64,000 nt of DNA from Thalassia testudinum (Eukaryota > Streptophyta > Magnoliopsida > Alismatales > Hydrocharitaceae), in NCBI GenBank assembly GCA_037157565.1, contig JAZHRO010000003.1, positions 66,714,501 through 66,778,500 of the forward strand, written 5' to 3'. The translations under genes and the position numbers were made by a program. The notes beneath the pieces were generated by a model, which saw nothing but the letters and a program-made list of their open reading frames with translations, had not been told where the DNA came from and made no database searches. Positions 11,771-20,900 of this stretch are shown one piece after another. Every line of letters starts with the position of its first letter. Position 1 is the first letter of the stretch.

Positions 11771-14542
11771 ACTCTCAAACTAGTAGTTCAGAACCTAACC
11801 CTAGGTTGGTTATCCATGATACCCTCATCCTAGATCCATAACCTAAACCAATCCTAGAGGAACCTAAAAAGGTTCCATTTCCTGAGGCTTCGTCGAAAGA
11901 AAAGAGGAAACCCAAACCCATGGCACTTAAGGAAGATCTAGGCAAGCTCTTTGAGCAAGTCCAAATAAACATCCCCTTGATGGAAGCAATCCACCACGTA
12001 CCAGCATACATGAGATTTCTGAAGGATTTGTGTACACCTAAGCGTAAGCCACGAACCAAAGACAGGAGTCCAATAGTATTGTCTGAGCAAGTTAGTTCAA
12101 TCATTTTGGGCGAACTCTCGTAAAAAGAAAAAGATCCTAACATCCCTTTGATCTCCTGAAAATTTGGTGATTTAAATTTCGATCGAGTATTATTGGATCA
12201 TGGAGCCTCCATAAACATGATACCTACATCTCTACTAGACCATTTCAAGGAAACTGAGTTCAAACTGACAGAGGTGACTTTGCAATTAGCAGACCGATCG
12301 ATCAAGTGACCAAGAGGAATTCTCGAGGATGTTGTAGTTTGAATTCGTGATTTCTACTCCCCAGTGGACTTTATTGTATTAGATATGGACACTCTTGAGA
12401 ATCTAAAGACTACAGCAATTATTTTAGGAAGACCATTCCTAGCCATAGCTAGGACTAATATAAACTGTGAAGAGAGCCAAATTGAATTGAAATTCGGGAA
12501 CAAAGCACTAAAGGTTGATATATTCAAGTCCCAGAATGGAATTAACTGCGGGGCTACTGGGCAAGTTTGCGACATCGAGTTTGTGATTGAGAACACACTT
12601 CTAGAGGAAAACTTGATTACCCCTGATCCTCAATCCCAAGTAGCTCATGCCCCACAAATAGAGGAGCCTAGAGCTAATACAGATTTATCCATAGCTCCTA
12701 CCTTATCTTCTGAGGCCCATCCCGAACCTCCTTCTACTGTTGATAACCCAGTTATGGAGTTGAAGCCTCTTCCCGATCATCTGAATATGTCTTCTTGCAT
12801 TCTAATCAAATGTTTCCTACGATTATCAATTCTCGACTCACATCTGATCATGAAACAATGCTAATTTCTATTCTCCGGTAGCATAGAAGAGCCATTGGAT
12901 GGCCTCTCGATGATCCGACTAGTATCAGTCCCTCCTATTGCATACACCGCATCTACATAGTGGAGGGATCACGACCACCTCGAGAGATGCAAAGATGACT
13001 CAATCTGAACCTTCGGGAGGTCATGAAAAAAGAGATCATCAACTGGTTAGATGCTAAGATCATCTACCCAATCTCTGACAGCTACTAGGTGAGCTCGATC
13101 CAGGCTGTGCCTAAGAAAGTAGGGCTCACTATTATCAAGACTGAATCTGGAGAAACCATCCCGACCTGCATTGAAAATTCATGGAGAGTCTACATTGATT
13201 ATCGAAGACTAAATGCCTCCACAAAGAAAGATCATTTTCCACTACCATTTATTGATTAGATTCTCAAGAAATTGGCGGGAAATTGATTCTTTTGTTTCTT
13301 AGACTATTACTCCTGGTATAATCAGGTGGCAATTCATCTAGAGGATCAGGAAAATAGCACCTTTACCTGCCTCTATGGCACGTACGCATTCCGTAGGATG
13401 CCTTTTGGGCTATGCAATGAACCTGCCACCTTTTAGCGGTGCATGCTAGCCATATTCTGTGACATGGTAGGTAAATACCTTGAAGTATTCATGGATATCT
13501 TCTTGGTATTTGGTGAATCTTTTGTTGAGTGCCTCCTACATCTGGTTCAAATCCTCGAAAGATGCATTAATGTGAACCTAGTGCTCTCCTTGGAAAAGAC
13601 CCACTTTATGATTCCAGAAGGCATCATCCTGGGACATCTTATTTCTGAGAGAGGTATTCAAGTCAACCAAGACAAGGTGAATTTGATTTCTAAACTTCTT
13701 GTACCTAACTCGGTCAAAGATATCAGATTATTCCTGGGGCACGTGGGTTTTTATCGATGATTCAAATCTGACTTTTCCAAGATTGTGCGCCCCTTGATGA
13801 ACCTCCTATCAAAAGACACGCCTTTCGAGATAACGAGTGAGTGCATTCATGCATTTGAGATCCTGCATGACCAAGTCACTTAAACACCAATCCTACAATC
13901 CCCTAACTGGTCTCAACACTTTGAGATCATGTGCGATGCATCTAACTATGCTATGGGAGCGGTGTTAGGGTAGAAAATAGATGGGAAACCCATGGTCATA
14001 TACTACGGCAGTAAGACATTAGATGAGGCTTAGTGTAACTACACAATTACGGAGAAACAACTGCTGGATGTCATGTTTGGCCTGGAAAAATTCAGATCAT
14101 ACCTCTTGGGTTCCCATGTCATTATATACTCGAATCACACCGCAGTGAGGCACTTACTCACGAAGAACGATGCGTAATTGAGATTAATCCGATGGATCTT
14201 GCTGTTGCAAAAATTTGATCTTGAAATTCACAAGGCAGGAAAGAAGAACATGGTAGCTGACCATTTGTCTCACCTTCCTTCTTCGATCATTTGCCCATCC
14301 AGACCTATTACTGAGCATTTTCCAAATGGACATCTGTTGGCCATTAACAGACCTCCCTGGTTCATTGGCATGGTAAACTATTTAGTTACGTGGAAAGTCC
14401 CACCAGATTGGGCAACTTCTAGGTGAGACAAGTTGATTTTTGATGCCAAGTACTACATTTGGGAAGAACCATATCTCTTCCATATTGGCAATGACCAGGT
14501 AATCTGGAGATGCATTCCTGACAACGAGGTCAATAACATCAT
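11771..14542 (+). pseudogene. Element F pol: protease, RT, RNase H, start of integrase
   Basis: In order: a linker (INIPLMEAIHHVPAYMRFLK), aspartic protease LLDHGASINMIP near 12190 and GRPFLAIA, RT from ~12880 with WRVYIDYRRLN and GLCNEPATF, RNase H near 13920 (MCDASNYAMGAVLG) and NMVADHLSHL. It is inactive: at least seven in-frame stops, the RT catalytic box reads FMDI instead of FMDD, and the RNase H motif reads YSNHTA where C and E have YTDH. It ends in the integrase N-terminus at NNII, where element E sits, and resumes at 55721. Confidence 0.88.
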
Positions 14543-14987
14543 TGATCATAAGGGTTTTAAGTGTTTGAAATAGGGGTTACGAGTAACCCGTTGTCATAGT
14601 TGCAAAACTCGTGAACAACTAAAATTTACACCAAAACTCTAAGGGAATCTTGGGTCGAACACAGGGAGGCGACATTTACTTTAATTGAAAATCATGGTTC
14701 AATTTGTTCCATTTTGGTGTTTTAGGGTTTTGTTTTTTTTTGTCTTTTTGAAATAAATGATAAGCAATCGCAAGATAGAGATGGAATCAAATGTTATGTA
14801 TTGCAGTAATGTCTATACCAATAATCTACGAAAGCATAAAAAGAGAGGGAGGTTAGAAGAAATCTACTGAATCGGTTGCTCGGTGAGACAACTGCTCCTG
14901 GCGGAAACTCGGACGAAGTTGGTGAGGAGCAGGATGATGGAGGAGAGATGCAGGAGGACGCCAGGTAGAGGAAAGCTTCAGCGTGGC
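14543..14987 (-). repeat. Element E 3' LTR, U5-side piece
   Basis: Matches 53913-54355 of the 5' LTR, for example GGTTACGAGTAACC and GGGAGGCGACATTTA. It ends at AACGTGGC-equivalent sequence, where element B inserted with TSD GTGGC. The other piece is 22569-23940, giving a joined length near 1817 bp versus 1803 for the partner. Confidence 0.88.
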
Positions 14988-15519
14988 TGATGTAAACACA
15001 TTTACACTACTTAAAATGTCTATTTATGCATGTTCTTAAGCATAGGATTGCATTTCATGATATAAATATTGCATTACATGCATCATCTTGCATTTAGAGT
15101 AGTTTGAATAAAATGGAGGTTAATTGTCTCCTTTTATGTGCTTGGACAGGGCAAATATTTTATCGGGGCCTCGGATCAAAGATCCAACCGTATGGATATG
15201 ATCAGGGCGACGATTGGAGTTCAACGACTCCAAGATCGCCCTAATCAGGCATCCGTAGCATCAGATAGAGACCGGGGAACCCTAGAAGATCAAGGGCCAG
15301 GATGGTGTAAATCCGCACTTCAGATGAAAAATCCGACCACACGGATGAATTCGGATCGACGATCGCAGCCGAACGACACAAAAATCAAGTCAATCCGACA
15401 TCCGTGGCACCATCTACAACTTCCAGAAGATGGACGGCCAAGATAGCGCCACGTGGCGCCATCCCAGCCGCCCAATCGGCCGCAGGAGTCCTGTGAAGAC
15501 CACGCAACGTCTCCTCTCC

Positions 15520-15543
15520 GCCGTTGGATCTCGATCCAACGGC
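15520..15543. repeat. Perfect palindrome in B U3 (first)
   Basis: GCCGTTGGATC, two-base spacer TC, GATCCAACGGC: 11-bp arms. A looser form (ATTGGATTTTCATCCAAYGGC) is in the E LTRs near 23538 and 55325. Identical second copy at 21433-21456. Confidence 0.85.
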
Positions 15544-15589
15544 TGCGGTCGCGCGCGTTTAAAAACGTCCGCGCGACCATTTCGCCGCG

Positions 15590-15641
15590 TAGCGCAGCGG
15601 CTACGCAGCCGCGGCCGAAGCGGAGGTCGCGGGTTCGAGCC
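15590..15641 (+). promoter_or_regulatory. tRNA-like Pol III promoter module (A box + B box)
   Basis: TAGCGCAGCGG (15590-15600) fits the A-box consensus TRGCNNAGNNGG except near its end. GGGTTCGAGCC (15631-15641) fits the B box GGTTCGANNCC. The start-to-start spacing of 41 nt is normal for tRNA genes and tRNA-derived SINEs. The stem CGCGG/CCGCG around GTTCGAG imitates a T-arm. A TTTT at 15930-15933 could end a ~350-nt transcript. No full tRNA cloverleaf or acceptor stem is apparent. Second copy 21503-21554. Confidence 0.5.
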
Positions 15642-15804
15642 GCGGAGAGGGGGGCGAAGGTGCGGGCGAGCGGGCGCGCACGAGCGTCGGATGAAGATCC
15701 AACGGCTGCGCGCGCCCGATAGCGCCGACGCGCAATTGGACGCCCTGGTGGGCGCGCGATCGCACGCGGGCGGCGCGCTACGCAGCGGGCGCGGGCGCGA
15801 TCTA

Positions 15805-15832
15805 AGCCGTCCGATCTCGCGATCGGACGGCT
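15805..15832. repeat. Perfect palindrome in B U3 (second)
   Basis: AGCCGTCCGATC, TCGC loop, GATCGGACGGCT: 12-bp arms. Second copy at 21718-21745. Confidence 0.88.
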
Positions 15833-15917
15833 GAGACGACGCGGACGTGCGTCTGCGTTACGCGCGCAGGCCAGCCGAGCGGGCGCGCGTGGCGCGGCGG
15901 CGACGGCGACGGCGGGG

Positions 15918-15947
15918 CTTTAGCGACGGTTTTATCCGTCACTAAAG
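15918..15947. repeat. CTTTAGTGAC/GTCACTAAAG hairpin, B copy
   Basis: CTTTAGCGACGG, TTTTAT, CCGTCACTAAAG, with one arm mismatch; ~60 bp upstream of the TATA box. Related hairpins lie at the equivalent place in A (1527-1558, 7376-7407) and twice per LTR in E (54646-54678, 54746-54778; 22857-22889, 22957-22989). Confidence 0.7.
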
Positions 15948-16004
15948 ACCCCTTATTTATTATTTTGAAGATGTAATGTCCATTTTGCCCCCACTCCTTG
16001 CAAC

Positions 16005-16013
16005 TATAAAAGG
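16005..16013 (+). promoter_or_regulatory. TATA box, element B 5' LTR
   Basis: TATAAAAGG in the context CAACTATAAAAGGAG, followed by a pyrimidine-rich stretch, the usual layout of a plant LTR core promoter. Transcription probably starts ~30 bp downstream. Identical copy at 21918-21926. Confidence 0.75.
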
Positions 16014-16653
16014 AGACCCCCTCCATACGAAATTTTTATCCCTTCCTTCTCCTCTCTACCTCTCCAAAGCTCAAGAGAAGCTTGTCCCACACCCGGGATG
16101 CCTCTCGCGAGATAAAGTCCAAATTTTCGTCCCCCTTCGGAAGTGGATCCCGCGACGACGACGGCGTGCTGCTTCGTTCCCGTTCTTCTGCTTCGTCCTC
16201 CTTCGTCCCGCCTCGTTCTCCTTCGTCCAGGCGTCGTTCCGTTCGGCTCGTCCTCCAAGCGACCGTCGAGGAGGATAACTTCTCTCTCCCATTCTTATTT
16301 ACAGCTTTTCTAGTGTAGAATTTTCCTGCTTTATAGTGTAATTGATTTCCCGCTTTCTAGTGTAACTTTAATTTCGTTTGCTTGTATAAACAATTGAAAT
16401 ATTGAATGCATGTTCTCTTTCTCTCTCTCTCTCTCAATTTGATAGCTCCATTGTAATTATTTCGCCTTGTTTATCAAAAATCCTAAAAAAACATAATTGC
16501 GAATATAGATCAACGTAGCCTCCCTGAGTTCGACCCGGAATTCTTATTTCGGTATAAATCTTATTTGTTGAACACGAATCCTTCGCTTTCGAACTACAAC
16601 GACGGGTTTTCCAAAACCAAACACGTTAGCGTAGATTCTCGCGCTCAACATTT

Positions 16654-16671
16654 TGGCGCCGCTGCCGGGGA
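16654..16671 (+). other. Element B primer-binding site (tRNA-Asp type)
   Basis: TGGCGCCGCTGCCGGGGA, one mismatch to the tRNA-Asp complement, three bases after the LTR. Confidence 0.9.
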
Positions 16672-16754
16672 GGCAACGCTCTTTGATTTCTCTTCGCGTT
16701 TTGTAACTTACAAATCATTTACCTCACTTTTCTCCTTTCTTATTGTAATTGCAG

Positions 16755-16812
16755 GTACTCTTTCGAGACAAGCAAAAGCGGTAGATCGGAGTAAAGTGCT
16801 GTGGAAGGTTTT
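16755..16812 (+). other. Predicted leader mini-exon of element B
   Basis: 58-nt block between a 3' splice-like TTGTAATTGCAG and a donor TTTT/GTAAGT. It keeps the CGGTAGAYYGGAGTAAAGTG core seen in A (2475-2534) and, slightly diverged, in E (53745-53804). Splicing is inferred, not shown. Confidence 0.45.
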
Positions 16813-17822
16813 GTAAGTTACCCCCCACCTCCCACCCATTAGATTTCATTTCATCACATAATAATTCAAACATCAATCAACCTAGGTGTTCTTATAAACT
16901 CTAAGGTTAGATTGTTTGTTGTTTGACATCCATACTCACTCCAACCCCCACATTAAAAAAAAGAAAAAAAAAAAAAAATAAAAAAAAAAAAATCTCACAG
17001 AGGTACACAACCTCATCTGATTTTCTAACTCAACCGGTAAACCAATCTTAGGAGCCGGTACACACATCCAAACACATAATTGAGTAAGAAATCAGATTAG
17101 GTAATCATTTGTGTGCCTAATTAGGTGGTGCATCAGGCCAGTTGTTTGAGTTGTTTGGGCCGCACCACTTCAAATAAAATCAACTCATCAAGTAGCTGCC
17201 AATTAGGTTCAACTCTTAGGGATCTACCAGGCACTCCACATTCTTTTTAAACTTTAAAGGAAAATATCTTCACCTGTGCTTGCAAAACCTGGTGTGCCAA
17301 TGAAACTTGATTGAAAACACCTAAAGTTGAATCCTAAAAGCTACTAAGCAAGATTTGAACCTTAAAATTCACCACATCAAAAATAATCTTGCTTGAAAAC
17401 CACTGGTTGTGCACGCACACACAAAGAAATCAATCATTAAGGGCACAACCCATTTAAAGGGCCCATCACATTCCAAAGCACATTCAAACCTAGCCCTAAA
17501 TAAAACAGAGTAGACGTTGGCCTTAAGGATTAGACTCGCTCTTCAGAACTTAGAACGAGATTATTTTCGATTAGTCTGTTTCTACTGTTCAATCTGATGT
17601 CTAGCTAGGGGAGCAGAGTCAAACGATCGCGGCTGGGGGGTACACTAGGAACCGGAGGCGCAAGCCGAAGGAAGAACCTTCTCCCCAGTCCCTCCTTCTA
17701 ACTGGTTGGATTGAACAGACAGAAGTAGATCAAATCATTCCTTTATCTCAAGACGGGTTTTGGGAGTCTGTAGGTCTGTAGGCTAACCCATTTAAGGACA
17801 GGTTTGATTGTTTGTATTGCAG
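16813..17822 (+). other. Predicted 5'-UTR intron of element B
   Basis: Begins GTAAGTTA and ends TTTGTATTGCAG, 25 bases before the ATG of the ORF, about 1010 nt. It is T/A-rich and carries no ORF. It includes the AGTCAAACGATC module (17601-17695), which would be lost from spliced RNA but kept in genomic RNA. A poly-A-rich run lies at 16954-16991. Confidence 0.5.
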
Positions 17823-17847
17823 GGCACCTTTCTTCCTCCCGTGTCTC

Positions 17848-19641
17848 ATGAATCCTTCCACATATTTCACGCATTCCCGCTCTTTCCCTCCTGTTGTAAA
17901 TTATCCTCAACATGACGATTATCCCAACTCTTATTGTAATCGACCATCAGTTAGTTGGGATAATTCAGATTGGGGATACAATTCCGGACCCCCGTGTTTA
18001 GGGTCTAACCCTGAACACTTTGATTCTCAATTCTATCCTTCTCAGAGTTGCATCGATTATAGATCGTCCTTCTTTCATGAACAACCTAATGCGATCTACA
18101 ATCAAGAAGGATACACTGATCCTTACCCATCCTCTGATTTCACTGCCTTTAGGTCATCTCCATCTTTTGAACAATCTGAAATGACCTATTATCAGGATGG
18201 GTATAACGAATCTCAATTTGTTAATTCCTCTACATTGATGTCAAACCCGCCCAACCCTGAACCAACTCATTTGGTTCAGGTTAATCAGGTTCAAGATAAG
18301 GTTCTGGCTAACTTGAGGAATATCATTCAATCTTTAGAAGTTCAGCCAATACCTTGCATTGAGAGATTGGAGCCCCTGATTGAAATGATTGATGATTTAA
18401 ACAAGTCTTTGTTGGATTGGCTCCAGGATGTTAAGGATAAGAACCCGGGTGAGTTTCTACTTGGGAAATTAGCGAAATTGAGGATGAGATTCGTGGTTGC
18501 TTTGATTCAATCTTGGAATAATTCCCAGGATGAACTCTCTTCAGGAAAGCCAATGACAGAACCCGCTCAGGCACCTGTTGGGGGGGACACGTGTTATGAA
18601 GCTGACCAGATTGAATTAAAACAACCAATTAAGGATGATTTGATTTCTTCACCTGAAATCCCTGAGCCGGGTTACGAGGAAACGTATGTCTCCTTGGAAT
18701 GCAAAGTGACAAATGATTTTGGGACATACATTGATAGGGATCCTGATGGTGAAGATTCAAGTTGCGAAGTCTCACACGAGTTTTCAGATCACGATTTTTG
18801 TGAGACGATTGGGCCTGAGGAATCTGATAGATCATTTGATAGCCCAATAACTGAGGAAACTGATCTTATTAGGGCACACGATACAGATCCAGAATCGCAT
18901 TTTCTGGAGGAATTAATTCAATGCCCTGATTATCAGTTACACCCTGTTGAGCCTATTGATGATTCTAATTCTGAGATAATTAGACCCAAGTCAATTTTGA
19001 TTTTGCCACATCATCTAGACTTGGAGATTTCAGACGGGGTGATGAATATACAAGAGGTCATGGAATTTGATATGCCGAATGAGGAGGATAGGAGCTGGGA
19101 AATTCTGATTTGGGAAGTCAATTTTGGAGGAAATGGAAGATTGAGTCGAAGGGTTCCTTTTAAACTGAAACCATCAAATCAGAACCCTTACGACATTTGT
19201 TTCAAGGATGTCAAACTCAAGCACACATTTAACGATTATCCTTTTGAGCTTCAATTCTCTGTAACCCGACATTTTGGCCTTGGGTTGCATCCTCACAAAT
19301 CGCAGGCCCGACCCCGCTTGCATTCTGATTTTAGGTTTTGGGTAATTTTTATCCAGAACCTAAGATATTCTCGATTATGGGGTGTGGGTCTGCACCACAA
19401 TCTGGTCCACATCTGTGGACCTCTGCTGACAGGTCAGAGGATTCTTCTGTTTATTCTAATTCTGACCTGCACATGTGAATTCTTCATTTCTTTTCTTTGT
19501 ATAGTGTGCCTAGCTGAAGGCACTAAACTCAGCACATATATAGTTCTTTTTCATTTTCATCTCGGAGCGGACCCGATATCCACGCAATTCAGGTGCTTTC
19601 TACGCTTTTCCACTCTATTTTATGTCTTTTTAATACAATGA
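17848..19641 (+). CDS. Unknown protein of non-autonomous element B
   Basis: Intact frame of 597 codons from the ATG at 17848. The frame is open 12 codons further upstream, but without ATG and across the predicted splice acceptor. Residues ~1-130 are Tyr/Pro/Ser-rich with repeated YP and NP pairs. ~140-250 look helical (VLANLRNIIQSLE, LEPLIEMIDDLN, LRMRFVVALIQSW). ~250-480 are strongly acidic. The C-terminus has GVGLHHNLVHICGPL and one or two hydrophobic, membrane-like stretches (ILLFILILTCTC). There are no gag, CCHC, protease, RT or integrase motifs. A and D carry decayed homologs. It could be a gag substitute, a packaging factor or an envelope-like remnant. The function is not known. Confidence 0.75.
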   Translation: MNPSTYFTHSRSFPPVVNYPQHDDYPNSYCNRPSVSWDNSDWGYNSGPPCLGSNPEHFDSQFYPSQSCIDYRSSFFHEQPNAIYNQEGYTDPYPSSDFTAFRSSPSFEQSEMTYYQDGYNESQFVNSSTLMSNPPNPEPTHLVQVNQVQDKVLANLRNIIQSLEVQPIPCIERLEPLIEMIDDLNKSLLDWLQDVKDKNPGEFLLGKLAKLRMRFVVALIQSWNNSQDELSSGKPMTEPAQAPVGGDTCYEADQIELKQPIKDDLISSPEIPEPGYEETYVSLECKVTNDFGTYIDRDPDGEDSSCEVSHEFSDHDFCETIGPEESDRSFDSPITEETDLIRAHDTDPESHFLEELIQCPDYQLHPVEPIDDSNSEIIRPKSILILPHHLDLEISDGVMNIQEVMEFDMPNEEDRSWEILIWEVNFGGNGRLSRRVPFKLKPSNQNPYDICFKDVKLKHTFNDYPFELQFSVTRHFGLGLHPHKSQARPRLHSDFRFWVIFIQNLRYSRLWGVGLHHNLVHICGPLLTGQRILLFILILTCTCEFFISFLCIVCLAEGTKLSTYIVLFHFHLGADPISTQFRCFLRFSTLFYVFLIQ

Positions 19642-20183
19642 GGACATTGCATTAGATAGGCATGGGGGGGTGGATATTTATCTTTGAATTCATTCGTCAG
19701 CTCCGTAGATTTGTTTTATTATTAAAAAAAAAAAAAAAATCAAAATTAGGAAAGAGAATTTGGGTTTCAGAAAATTTTCGATCTTAAGAAATACTATATT
19801 ATGTTCTGAACACAAAGACCCTTCAGGTCTTTGGACTTAATCAGCCTATGTATCCACTAAAATGTGGATTTGTTTTTCGAGTTCTCGCCAACTTGAATTT
19901 TATTTTAATTGGAGTAAATAAGTTTGGGTGATAAGTACACGACTTATCAACCCGCCCTCTGATGTGAGGGAATTTTGAGTCTTAAGCATCTACACACTTT
20001 CTTTGCACTGACTCGTTGTTTGGCGATTTTAACGGAAATTGGGTAGCTAATGAACCTTCTTGGGTGATATGGCTGGCAAGTTATCGTGGGTAACAGCCCA
20101 TAGGTAGGTTGTCCAGAGCCCAGTCACTGGACCTTTCTCTTTTTGCTGCCTTTAGGTAAATCTTAGACCAGGGAAGCCACCTA

Positions 20184-20221
<38 letters not shown>

Positions 20222-20868
20222 AAAAGGAGAAAAGAACAAAAAGAAATAAGCCACACTTCGCCGCACGAGTATGGCTGGCAAGTTGTCGGTGGTAACAGCT
20301 CATCGACCGGTTGTCCAGAACCCAGCTCAGAAAATGCACTAAAAATTCCCAAAACACTTAGGAAGAAGCGGAGAAGTAGAATAAATCGGGGAGATATACA
20401 CTGGATTCACCCTTGTGTTGACCCCGTTAAAAAATAAAAGTAGGGAGAAAGCTACCGGTTGTAAAGATACACCTTTAGGCAGAATTCTTTTTGAGGTCAC
20501 CTAGAGGCGTAGAAATCCGAAGTCCGTTTTAATTGCCGGTCAACGAGTCTATCACATCACAATAAGATGCTTAAAACTTAGGGTTCTCATCAAATCTTGG
20601 GTGAGTTGAATGGCCGTAGAAAGCCACTCTTAAACCCTAAAATTTGAAAATCTAAAAAAAAAAAAAAAAAAAAAAAAGAGTAAAAACAGAAAAAGAAATT
20701 TTTCTTTGAATAAGGCGAGGCTTGAGGCGATCTGCATTTTGGCTGATACCCGGGCACTGTTGTGTCTTTGAAAGTTCAGTTCTTAAGTAGACAATTTCTT
20801 AATGATTGAAAATAACTCAGGTCCAAATAATCTAACCTAATTCTTTTATAAATAGCATATAGTTTTTG
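19642..20868 (+). other. Element B 3' non-coding region
   Basis: The post-ORF motif AGCTGAAGGCACTAAACTCA lies just upstream, inside the ORF end (~19511). Then come ATGAGGACATTGCATT with GGCATGGGGGGG (19635-19672), pure A runs at 19724-19739, 20187-20218 and 20654-20677, and the ~55-nt GGCTGGCAAG repeat at 20071-20122 and 20273-20324. Same order as in A and E. No ORF. Confidence 0.7.
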
Positions 20869-20900
20869 CTAGGGACTAGCAAAAGATAGGCATGGGGGTA
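20869..20900 (+). other. Element B 3' polypurine tract region
   Basis: CTAGGGACTAGCAAAAGATA followed by GGCATGGGGGTA, abutting the 3' LTR. Confidence 0.85.

Larger units (their letters stand above)
14988..16650 (+). repeat. Element B 5' LTR
   Basis: TGATGTAAACAC...GCTCAACA. The first ~400 bp are A-like, followed by a very GC-rich section (~15420-15920) with palindromes and a tRNA-like module, then TATA at 16005, a pyrimidine-rich R/U5, and the terminal block shared with 1-133. CTTTAGYGAC hairpin at 15918-15947. Confidence 0.96.

Noticed and set aside
15590..15641. A functional tRNA gene in the B LTR
   Set aside because: A- and B-box-like strings are present, but I cannot form a full cloverleaf: no acceptor stem, and the anticodon loop lacks the usual U33. 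Kept only as a tRNA-like module.
15430..15834. Arg-rich open frames in the GC-rich B LTR (identical at 21343)
   Set aside because: Present in several overlapping frames on both strands, explained by high GC and near-identical LTR copies; they lie in U3 upstream of the TATA box with no known domain.
17848..19641. Calling the B protein a gag or an envelope protein
   Set aside because: No IPxFHG, capsid or CCHC motif for gag. The C-terminal hydrophobic stretches are suggestive, but there is no signal peptide or cleavage-site evidence for envelope.
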